This document shows positions 1 to 9,200 of a DNA stretch of 64,000 nt, in pieces (position 1 is the stretch's first letter; each line of letters starts with the position of its first letter). A model generated the notes under the pieces. The model was not told the DNA's origin. It saw only the letters and a program-made list of their open reading frames with translations, and made no database searches. The stretch covers positions 420,001-484,000 of the forward strand of contig CAJNDS010000613.1 of the NCBI GenBank assembly GCA_905221605.1, in the 5' to 3' direction. The stretch is from Symbiodinium natans. Lineage: Eukaryota; Sar; Dinophyceae; Suessiales; Symbiodiniaceae. The position numbers and the translations under genes were made by a program.

Positions 1-60
1 AGGGTTTAGGGTTTAGGGTTTAGGGTTTAGGGTCTAGGGTCTAGGGTTTAGGGTTTAGGG
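1..60 (+). repeat. Telomere-like TTTAGGG block at window edge
   Basis: Tandem TTTAGGG heptamers with a few TCTAGGG variants. The G-rich strand reads into the window from the left. A chromosome's left end would show CCCTAAA on this strand, so the block is interstitial or the window is cut inside a longer array. Confidence 0.9.
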
Positions 61-1335
61 CCTGGTTAGGGTTGAAGGTTCGTTTAGGGTGTTCGGTCTT
101 GGGTCTAAGGTTAATTTAGAGTGTCGGGTTTAGGCTTCTTACGGTTCGTTTAGGGTTTCTTGGGCCTCATGTTCAGGGTCAGCTTCGCGTTTTTAGGGTT
201 TTAAGGGTTTTCGGGTTTCAGGCCGATCTGACCAAGAGACTCTACTCCGAAAATCACATCTGGAGCCCTGTTCAGGTTCAAGGAGTATTCCGTAAATTAG
301 GATTTTAGGGTTTAGGGTTTAGGGTTGAGGGTTTAGGGTTTAGGGTTTGGGGTTTGGGGTTTGGGGTTTGGGGTTTAGGGTTTAGGGTTTAGGTTTGGAT
401 GTTCCCCCTTCTTCTAACAGTCCTCGGCAGGGATTCTAGTACCCGCACCCTATTATGATCCCTATGAAGGACTGTTCGTATAAGGGGGAACATCCCAAAG
501 CACTCTCGACGTGGGGGGTATCCACTTTCTCTGGGAAGCCTTCAACTGGCATGTGCCTTGTGCTGCCAATTTGGGGTTCGGTGTTCAGCCGCCTTGGACT
601 TACAACTTGAGTCTCCACCACAACAACCTGACAACAACCAGGGTAGAGGCTTTAAGGGGTTTACCCCCTGGTTCTGAGTAATGAGGGAATTAGGGCCCTA
701 CATATATATATATATATATATATATATACCCTTGAGGGGCAAAAGGAGCTTGGCCTGACCCTGCGCATCGCTGATCATGGTTCGGCTGCTACGCGCTGCG
801 CGAACTACCAGCTTCCACTGCATCGCGAGGCCACTTGTTTCTCCGCACGGCAGCGTGCACAGAAGCTCTGCAAAACTGGGCGAGAGAAGCGTGCTCGCAA
901 TCCAGCGTCACTGCTTCACTCGTCCCGCGACGCGGAAAAGAGCTGCTGAAGATGCGTCACTGCCAAGGCGTGCATCGCAGGCCCGGCGTGCTCGCGATCC
1001 TCAGCAGCATAACAGCATAACCAACGTGGCTGATAGGTCCTTCCCACCACATTGGCGGCGATCTGGCCTAACAGTAACGGGGTGTAAACTCGCAAAAGTC
1101 GCGAAGACGGGGAGAACAGGGGCTTTCGAATAAATGTTGTCCTGCTCACCTGTGAAAAACAAGCAAGTGGGACGCGCAAGAGTTACATTAAAGCGACCAT
1201 TGAAAGATTGTGCCTACTGTCAAGAACAAGCAGCGTGAGCCGGAACCCGAGGCAGCGGAAAGGAATGAGCTGGCAGTTGTTAGGGCCAACCTATAAAACA
1301 GACAACAGAACACGTTGAACACGCTAACACCCTAA
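61..1335. other. Left flank, no gene recognised
   Basis: Degenerate heptamers run to about 230, and a second G-rich block of TTTAGGG and TTTGGGG variants lies at 303-395. An (AT)n run is at 702-728. The short ORFs between 436 and 1180 overlap on both strands and end in no splice-like or family-like signal. I see no assignable gene. Confidence 0.6.
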
Positions 1336-1377
1336 ATACAGCCTAAACCCTAAATCCTAAACATTGAACCCTAAACC

Positions 1378-2169
1378 TTAAACCCTAAACCCTAGGTTTC
1401 TGTACCGTCTATGGCGGGCTTGGGAGCCTCGCGCTTCAAAGTGTGTGACGAGCGGTGCTTCGGCCACCGGATCTCCCATAAAATAGCGGCCGTTCACAGC
1501 GGCTACCACTACGCGGGTTTTCGCTCTTTCCGTTTTCGCGCTTGTAACTGTGAGCGGGGATGTGAAACTGTGCAATTGCTGACCAGATCTCAAGTCTACC
1601 GCCTTGGTCTCCTCTGGCTCTCCCGAAGGGTCTTCCGCCATGATGAGCTGTTCTGCCATTACAGTCGCAGCAGCTTCCAGATCTCCATGACGATATGAAA
1701 TACGCACCACGTCACATTCTTTGGCCTCGAGCACATGCACCACGCGCAGAAGAGACCTAGCCTCCGGTGGAGGAGGCCAGGTCAGCAGCTCATTCTGCGC
1801 GCGCACGGTCAACGCATCAGCTGACACGGCCGCGCCATCTTCAAGCAGCAAGCTGGCTGCGTTGTTCACGTCTAAAGGCAGACTGCAGTAGGCGGCAGAA
1901 TCTTCAACGAAATGGCTGGAGCCGTCCTCGGTGGCACACTGAGCTGCCATCCACGCTCTGATCATGAAGCCGGAAGAGGGCATCGCATCATAGGGGCACG
2001 CGATTGGGCTTCCGCCGCCCATCACTACAAGTTGTCCCCACTCCTGCACTACATGGCAAAGTACTTCGTGCTTCTTTACTTCTGTTCTGCATGCAGCCAG
2101 GTACAGGACGTTTCCGAAGCATGTGACGTACGTCGTGGACTCTGTGCTTGTGCTCATGCTCTGAGCCAT
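1378..2169 (-). CDS. Unrecognised 263-codon ORF bracketed by telomere-like repeats
   Basis: The longest uninterrupted reading frame outside the array. It starts at an ATG at 2169 with an in-frame TAG two codons upstream. The product is moderately acidic, rich in Ala, Ser, Thr and Glu, with no clear signal peptide, membrane segment or motif I recognise. The last residues (LGFRV) are translated CCCTAAA repeat, so the true end may be an exon boundary before about 1396. Telomere-like blocks lie just outside both ends (1336-1396 and 2214-2305). It has no second copy in the window. Balanced composition over 790 bp favours real or recently real coding DNA, but a chance ORF or a fragment cannot be excluded, and no function is proposed. 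Confidence 0.45.
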   Translation of the reverse strand: MAQSMSTSTESTTYVTCFGNVLYLAACRTEVKKHEVLCHVVQEWGQLVVMGGGSPIACPYDAMPSSGFMIRAWMAAQCATEDGSSHFVEDSAAYCSLPLDVNNAASLLLEDGAAVSADALTVRAQNELLTWPPPPEARSLLRVVHVLEAKECDVVRISYRHGDLEAAATVMAEQLIMAEDPSGEPEETKAVDLRSGQQLHSFTSPLTVTSAKTERAKTRVVVAAVNGRYFMGDPVAEAPLVTHFEARGSQARHRRYRNLGFRV

Positions 2170-2213
2170 ATCCCGCTATGCAGGTGTCGAAGTTGTGGTG
2201 GCTGCTTTTTGGC

Positions 2214-2305
2214 ACCCTGAACCCTAAACCCTAAACCCTAAACCCTAAACCCTAAACCCTAAAACCCTAAACCCCTAAACCCCTAAACCCTAAACCCCAA
2301 ACCTC
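2214..2305 (-). repeat. CCCTAAA block
   Basis: About a dozen CCCTAAA heptamers with CCCCTAAA variants, C-rich on the plus strand. It abuts the start side of the 263-codon ORF. Confidence 0.9.
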
Positions 2306-2639
2306 AAGTAGGGGAGAGCCCAACCCCTGAACCCAAAATGGGATTCGAGGCCAAAGCTGGCCAGCGTCGAGCTGCAAATGGTGGTTGGGGAAGGGAGCTT
2401 AGGGCTGAGGGTTTGGCAGAGTTTGGGGTTCAGGGTTTAGGGTTTAGGGAGTTTAGGGTTCAGGGTTTAGGGTTTCGGGTTTGGGAGTTTAGGGTTCAGG
2501 GTTTAGGTTTTAGGGTTTGGGGTTTGGGGTTGGGGGTTTGGGAGTTTAGGGTTGGATCCCCGACTCTCTCGCACCAGATGTCGATAAGCATAACTCAGAA
2601 ACCAAAAATACCCGCTTAATTGCTCCTTAAGTTCTACTG

Positions 2640-2810
2640 GTACTGGTTTCTCGGAAAAGCCTAAACCCCAAAGCCCTAAACCCTAAACCCTGCTTGCACA
2701 GGTTTCTCGGAGAACCCTAAACCCCAAAGCCCTAAACCCTAAACCCTGCTTGTACTGGTTTCTCGGAAAACCCTGAACCCCAAAGCCCAAAAAACCCTAA
2801 ACCCTAAACC
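2640..2810. repeat. 56-bp tandem repeat built on telomere-like heptamers
   Basis: The word GGTTTCTCGG recurs at 2645, 2701 and 2757, a strict 56-bp period. Each period joins a unique segment (CTGCTTG-tAC-GGTTTCTCGG) to several CCCTAAA/CCCCAAA heptamers. It shows local duplication of a heptamer block together with its flank. Confidence 0.85.
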
Positions 2811-4201
2811 CCACAGCCCCAACCCCAAAACCCTAGACCCTGCTTGTGCCTAGACCTCCCTCAGGGGCTCCATCACAGCCCGTGCAGAACCTTAGTGGAT
2901 GGGTTGGAGAACGACGAGGCTTCAGCAAATGACCCAGGCTTTGAAACCCAAAGGGGCCTAGGTACGATTAGGGGGGGATACTTCCCCAAATCATAATAGT
3001 AATTCCGAATATAGAAACGCTACATTCTACACAATAGGTACTTTGGACCATTTGGGAAAGTGTGGGCACAGTTTAAGGTTTGGAGGTTTAGGGGTTAGGG
3101 CCTTTAGGCATTTGGAGTTCATGTTTTTAGCCTTTGACAGTCCTGGGCACTTGTGTTTGGGAATCGGTTGTCCATTGTTTCGACTACCTCCCCTCTACTG
3201 AAACCTATGTTCATACAAAATCTCCTCGTGTCTACACTCTGGGTCAACGTGCGGTGCGAACAGGAATTCTGCTGGCAGGCAATCTGTGCAGTTGGGGCTG
3301 GGGGGTTAGATGGGTGCCCCTGGGTTTTAGGGATAGGGTTTCAGGGTTTTAGGGTTTTCGGGTTTCGGGTTTAGGGTTTAGGGTTTAGGGTTTAGGGTTT
3401 AGGGTTTAGGGTTTAGGGCTTTAGTGTGTTCAGCGCTTTGCGGTTGTGGGAGGTGTAGAGCATGACCTGTCATTTCCTACATCGCATATTGCATGCACTT
3501 TTGTCAGGCCATAGCATCGAATACCCTGAACCCTAAACCTTTAACCCAAACCTTAAACCCTAACCCCTAGTGATGTCTTCAAGGCCTAGGCGTTCCCCAA
3601 CGACTCCGCGTCTAGAAATGGCGCCTACTTCGAGGACACCGGCGGAGCATCCAGCCACCAGGGCAAGTCCAGCCAGGGGCTTAGGGGGCCGGGCAAGCCC
3701 TCAAAACCCTAAACGACCCTAACGGCCCGAGGTTTGGGGTTCTACTTTAGTTAACACTAAAGGTGGTCTGGATACGGCCATCCTTAGGCCGGAAGCAAGG
3801 CCAGGGTCGTTGGTCTGTACAGGACAAGCCGGTGAGGCTTTACCCTCACCTCTCCACAGCCCGCTCTTTTCGTATGGGCGCTCGGGCTGTGAGCCCTCGG
3901 CCAAGCCGTTCGGGGTCTGTCGCTCGACGGAAGCGACCCCTCACTAAGTTTAGGGTTTAGGGTTTAGGGTTTAGGGTTTAGGGTTTAGGGTTTAGGGTTT
4001 AGGGTTTAGGGTTTAGGGTTTAGGGTTCTTTTTTTGACGTCTGGCAACCTAGCCGCGCCACATCCGTCAAGGCCTATGGGCCAGAGTTGAGGGTTCAGGG
4101 TGTACCTAGAGAGGGGCATACCCTACCCCTTTTTTAGGGTACCTACTTTTCTAGATAACAGATCCTAACCCTAAAACTAAGCACCCTAAAAAAGGGGTGG
4201 A
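2811..4201. other. Left flank up to the array, no gene recognised
   Basis: Mixed-composition DNA with G-rich TTTAGGG blocks at 3365-3419 and 3950-4028 and scattered C-rich heptamers near 3525-3560. Short ORFs at 3134-3374 and 3719-3960 overlap on both strands without recognisable content. None of it matches the repeat unit, so the array begins at about 4202. Confidence 0.6.
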
Positions 4202-4873
4202 ACCACCACAAGTCCACAACAGCCCGGTGTAGCCCACGTTCTTGCCAAGGAGGCGTGGGCATGAAGAAATGCGACATTTCAATGTATACGCCCATGCAGG
4301 CTTTCGGGCTTAGGGTTAAGGGTTTAGGGTTTACCGGCCTAGCCTCAGCCCTAAACCCTAAACCCGAAACCCGAAAAGGGTTTTAGGGTTGACCGATCTG
4401 AGTCGCGCACGTTGGTCTGCATTGCAGCAGAGATCCGGGCCGCGAGACTCCTATCCTCGGAATGCGGATGAGGCTCACTGCAGTTTGCTGCAGTCTCGAG
4501 CCAGATGTCCGTCCGTCGAAGGGGTGCAGGCCGAGTATGGTGACCATCACGACCCCTTCTTGAGGTCACCACTGGTGTCCATGAGCACCGTGCACTGGGC
4601 CTGCGAGAGACACGATAAATAACCCTGCCATGGCCAATAACCCCAATAGTCACCCAACACTGACGCGAACATCACACTACAATGATGCTAAATGCGCCCT
4701 GTATCGACCCAGTACATATATAAAATACCACTGTGGTCGCCGCATCCTATAAGCGTCCTATGATGCCCTGAACAATCGCCCTGCAATACCCCTATGCCTA
4801 CAGCATGAAACTTCTGGCCTACACGGTTCTAAGCTTTCCGCAACTGAAGCCCGTTTCTGTTGGAGAATGTCGC

Positions 4874-4918
4874 TGAGAACGCGATGCACGGGCGGAGGAG
4901 GGTACTTTGGACCTCCCC
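4874..4918 (-). CDS. Candidate 3' exon GEVQSTLLRPCIAFS (repeated in every unit)
   Basis: A 45-bp open segment with AG|G at its start and a GC donor at its end. Copies lie at 14938-14982, 24972-25016, 34838-34882 and 43679-43723. It is retained in the otherwise decayed left part of unit 1, where its one difference (TGC for TGT) is synonymous. It lies downstream of the catalytic exons on the same strand, so it may be a C-terminal exon of the phosphatase gene. The exons joining it to the core are not resolved. A further candidate, VSLIRISSCLK, starts just before the TCTCGAGAC word of each unit (about 43288-43320 in unit 5) and is damaged in unit 1. Confidence 0.5.
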
Positions 4919-6139
4919 CTTGCCGACACAACTTCAAAGAGCCCGTGCCCTGGACCATGGGCTAACTGAGCTAAACCTCCCTAAAGCCCCTCTAAACCCC
5001 TCTGAACCCCGTAAACGCCCTAAACCCCCTAAACCCTCAAAAAGGCCCCTCTAAATCCTACCAACCACGAAGACCCTAAGCTCTAACTCTAAGTTGTACA
5101 GTACAGAGTGCGCCGCGAGTTGGCCCATGGTCTTTCGCGTCAAGTACTTGAAGGGTCATAGGTACTTAGAAGTAGGGTTCTAAGTACCCTGAATAAGGCC
5201 ATAACCATGGCTACCCTACTTATAACCCTACGTAGTTTGTATCCCTACTCATTATAAGTGACCATGAACCTTCAAGAGTTCAAGCATGTCCTACAAAGAG
5301 GGGAGCTTTGCCCACGTTCGACGGCAAAATCCGTGGTAGCCTTGCCATGTTGTTACAAAGGCACCCTTTTCGGGGTTGCTTCACATGCATAAGGGACCCT
5401 GGAACGCAACACAAGGGCAACAGGGTACTGCTGCTCAGCTACCAAGACAGACGCATTGAAAACGATGAGGTGCTGCAATTGCAGCGACTTTTGACCCACC
5501 TCGGCACCTGCCTGCCTTCCTGCGCATGTGCACCCTTTTGGGAACCGACACGTCACTGCACCGACACGTCACTGCAGTCTTGCATGAAACTGGAGCTGCT
5601 TTGCTGCCCCACGCAGGTCTAGACACCAGTAGAAATTCGGAGATTGCCTGCCGGGCATGCTCATCACAAAGGCACTTGTATAAGTTAACCAGTCTTCCGC
5701 GCGCCGTCCTCCTACTTTAGAAGCGCTTACGGGATGCAACACCATGCCATCTGATCGTCAGCCCGCCTCCAGTGAAGATATGCCCCTGTGGCAGAGGTCC
5801 GAATGGGTCGGCACACCTCCGGAATTTGTGGAGGAGTCTGATCCGCCATTTCAAGCATGAGACCTCTCCATTGGTGTGTAGAACAGGCGTGTAGCGCGTC
5901 ATGCGATCTCAATGTAGCGACGGATGCTTCAAAACTTTCGAGGAGAAGATGGCAACCGAGACAGACATGTGACATGAGGACGGACATGTCTAGGCTCCTA
6001 TGCAGGCCAGAGGGGATGTTCACCTAGTCTCACTCCGTCGCCGCCATCGTTTTTTGCATGACTGCAGCGAGCCCTCGAACGCACGAAACCCTAAACCCGT
6101 CAACTCCTAAACCTCATCCCTCGGTGCCTCTCGAGGGCT

Positions 6140-6175
6140 TCATGCTCCAGCACCTCCCAAAAAAGCAGGAGTTGC
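6140..6175 (-). CDS. Candidate exon after the phosphatase core (VLEHEALERHR or CWSMKPSRGTEG-stop)
   Basis: AG|GTGCTGGAGCATGAAGC is conserved in all five units (also near 16260, 26300, 36160 and 44990). Read in phase 0 it gives VLEHEALERHR. Read in phase 1 it gives CWSMKPSRGTEG and a TGA stop in most copies. Units differ at one site that is Leu/Phe in the first frame and synonymous in the second. It could hold the end of the reading frame, but the choice cannot be made by eye. Confidence 0.35.
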   Translation of the reverse strand, partial: ATPAFLGGAGA

Positions 6176-6264
6176 ATCTCTAAGTGCCCTCCGAGGACCC
6201 CAAGAGGGAGTGTGTGACCCTCCCCAGAGCCCCCGGGGCCATCGCCTGCCATGCGCCTGCCCAC

Positions 6265-9200
6265 GGACAGGGCGTGCCGGTTGGCCGCGGCCTGGTGCCC
6301 AACATGACAGGCGGTTTGGGGTGCAGAGTGTGGAGTCTGCATCTCAAGGCTCCAACCTTGTGGTTCCTTCTTAGCGAGTTGACAACCCTAAACCCTGAAA
6401 ACCCTAAACGGTGAACCCGAGACCGACCCTAAAACCCTGGACAGCTTTCGATAAAGGCTAGCAGGACAGCCGCCGGCGCTCACGGGCGTCAAAGTGTCGA
6501 GCCTGAATCTGAGATTCCGGATGTGATTGCACGACCTCCAGTCGCGCGGGTTTAGGGGTTTAGGGTTAGGGTCTAGGGTTTAGGGTGTAGGGTTTAGGGA
6601 TCAGGGTTCAGGGGGGGTTTAGGGCTTATTTGGTGAGCGAATCTTGGCACAGGATCCTATTGGTCATGCCTTGTTCCATCTTAGGTCATTGGGTATGGTA
6701 CCCGCATCTGGATCGGAGCCCTTCTGGAGAAGGGAGCTCAGCAAGTTTTTGGTAGCCCAGTAACCATGTCATAATCAAGGGCACCACGTTGCGGGGTTGG
6801 CTCCTGTTCCAAGGGAACCTGGAACCCAGAAAAAGGGGCAAAAGGGCCCCGCTCAGGCCAAGAACGAAGAAGGGCACCTGGTGGCAACATGTACCAACAC
6901 TAGCTAGCCAGCACGTGGAATCGCGATCCTCACATCCATGGCCCAATGGCTTAGGGTTTAGGGTTTAGGGTTTAGGGTTGAGGGTTGAGGGTTTAGGGTT
7001 TAGGGTTTAGGGTTTGGGGTTTAAGGCCTGGAAAGCCATTGGGGTTTGAGGCCCTAAACCCGAAACCCTAAACCCTAAACCATCCTAAACCCTAAACCCT
7101 AAACCCTAAACCCTAAACCGTTTCAGGTGTACGGTTTAGCTAACATCACGACCCGGGTGCCCCCACGGGCAGCTTCTGCTGCTGCCAGCCCCGGAAGCCG
7201 CGGTCCAGAACTCCAACGCGCCTTTCCACCGGCAACCACTCTTTGGGTTTAGGCTTTCGGCTTACGGTTTAAGCTTTCTGGGCTTAGGGTTGATAGAAAC
7301 TGTCTTGGGTTTGGGCCCCTATAGCGTTTTGATCGAAACGTTTTGACCCGGGCCCTCTTTTCAGGCCGGAACCTTTTGCGGAGGGGCCTTTTGCAGCCTC
7401 CCGCGGCCTTTCTGTCCTCTTGGGGCCTTTTGTGGCCTCCCATTCATTTTTTGCAACCTGTGAAATTCACCAATGATATCACAAATAAATACTCTCTAAT
7501 TGTCTCTTGAGGGTTTAGGGTTTAGGGTTTTTTTTTTATGCAATGACTCCCTTTCTCCAAGCAAGCCCGCCCATATAAGGGCATGCACTGTAAACCCCAG
7601 CAGGGCTGGGCAAGGTTTAGGGTTTAGGGTTTAGGGTTTAGGGTTTAGGGTTTAGGGTTTAGGGTTTAGGGTTCAGGGCTTAGGGTTTAGGGTTTAGGGT
7701 TTAGCGTTCTGGTCCGGTATGTAGAACACATGTATGATCAATCGTGCTCGTAATACTTAGCAGCGAAATAAGTACATGCATTTGGGGGGAGGGGGTCTCT
7801 TAAAATATGGGCCCCTTTTGGGGCTTCCTTCCAGCAGATTTCGACGCCTACGGGCCCATGTGTAGGATTGCGTTGAAAAATGCTTCTTGTGCAGGTCAAG
7901 GGTTGAGAGTCTGAGTACCCTTGGGTGTTTCGGGGAGGGTTGCGCTGACTTCCTTTTTGTGCAGTCGGACCTACGCTAGCCAGGGCCCCTGTGATTTTAG
8001 CCTCTCCTCCTTCCGGCTTCTTCAGACGTGGCGAGAAAAGAGCTCCGGATGAAGCTGCCTTCAACATCTTAGCTGCGAAGTCACGCGCAAGTCGTCCTTG
8101 CTGCCGAAGTCCACTTACAGGCCGCCCTAAGCCCTAACCCTAAATCCTAAACCTGAAACCTAACTCTCAAACCTAAACCCTAAACTCTACACCCAACACA
8201 TCAGAATATGTCGCACCTAAGGCCCACGCTGATTGGGGTCGGCCTGCTTTCGGTACCAGTTGGCACACCTCGAGGGATTCGCGGGGTGGGTGGCAAGGTG
8301 GGTCAACCTTAAGCTCAGGTGTTTAGGGTTTTAGGGTTGAATGTTGAGGGGTTGAGGGGGTTGAGGGGTTTAAGGGGTTGAGGGGGTTCAGGGGTTCAGG
8401 CGTTTAGTGTTTAGGGATTTTGGGGGTTGAGGGTTCAGGGTTGCGCCAGCCGCAAGGTAGAAAACAAACCTTCGGCTTGGCGCCCGGCTGAGGTCCACGA
8501 TGAAGGGAAAATTGGCAGTGGAAGATCTCGGAACATGCCGCGCTTGAAGCTTCATGGGGACTTATAAGTGTAGCAGCGTAGCATTACAAGCAGGATGACA
8601 AGCACCCCAAATAAGGTTATAAGCTTCAACCATAGTTACCCTGCTTTGTGCCCTACTTATGCGTATTCATGAACCTCCAAGTAGCAATCGGAGCACACGC
8701 TGCGACTTCGGTCACGTCAGTTGCTGCGGCACTCACTCCACGGCGTGTGCAATCAGACTCAGACTTCTTGAGGCACGCTTGCCGAGGTAAGGAGGCAAGG
8801 TACTGCTAATGCTGAGACCACCACAGGTGCTTTGGGCTCCGGGCCACAAGCCGCTCTCCGCGGTACTTCTGAACGAGCTCGGGCACCTGGAGGCAAAGAA
8901 GCCCGCGTGCGCCGCCTCGACATCCCAAAAGATCTTCCAAAAACCCGAGGCTGCCCGGCCCGCTTGAAGAGGGGGTTCTGGAAGCTCGTCGGCTCGTGGA
9001 GCGCGCCCTGCATGGGGATTCTGCCACAGAAACTGGCAAAAAGCGTGCACCCAGTCGTCACCTCTAAGCAAGGCTCTCTAAGCCGCAGGTCTCTACACAA
9101 ACACCCAAAAAGTCATCCGCCACTGGCCTCGATGAAGCCGCAGCTGCGGTCCGCATCACGGACATCCAGAAGAACGCACCTGAGAGCTCTCTTCAAATCA

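Noticed and set aside
436-1179. Overlapping short ORFs in the left flank
   Set aside because: Open on both strands, no motif, no conserved copy and no splice-consistent boundaries.
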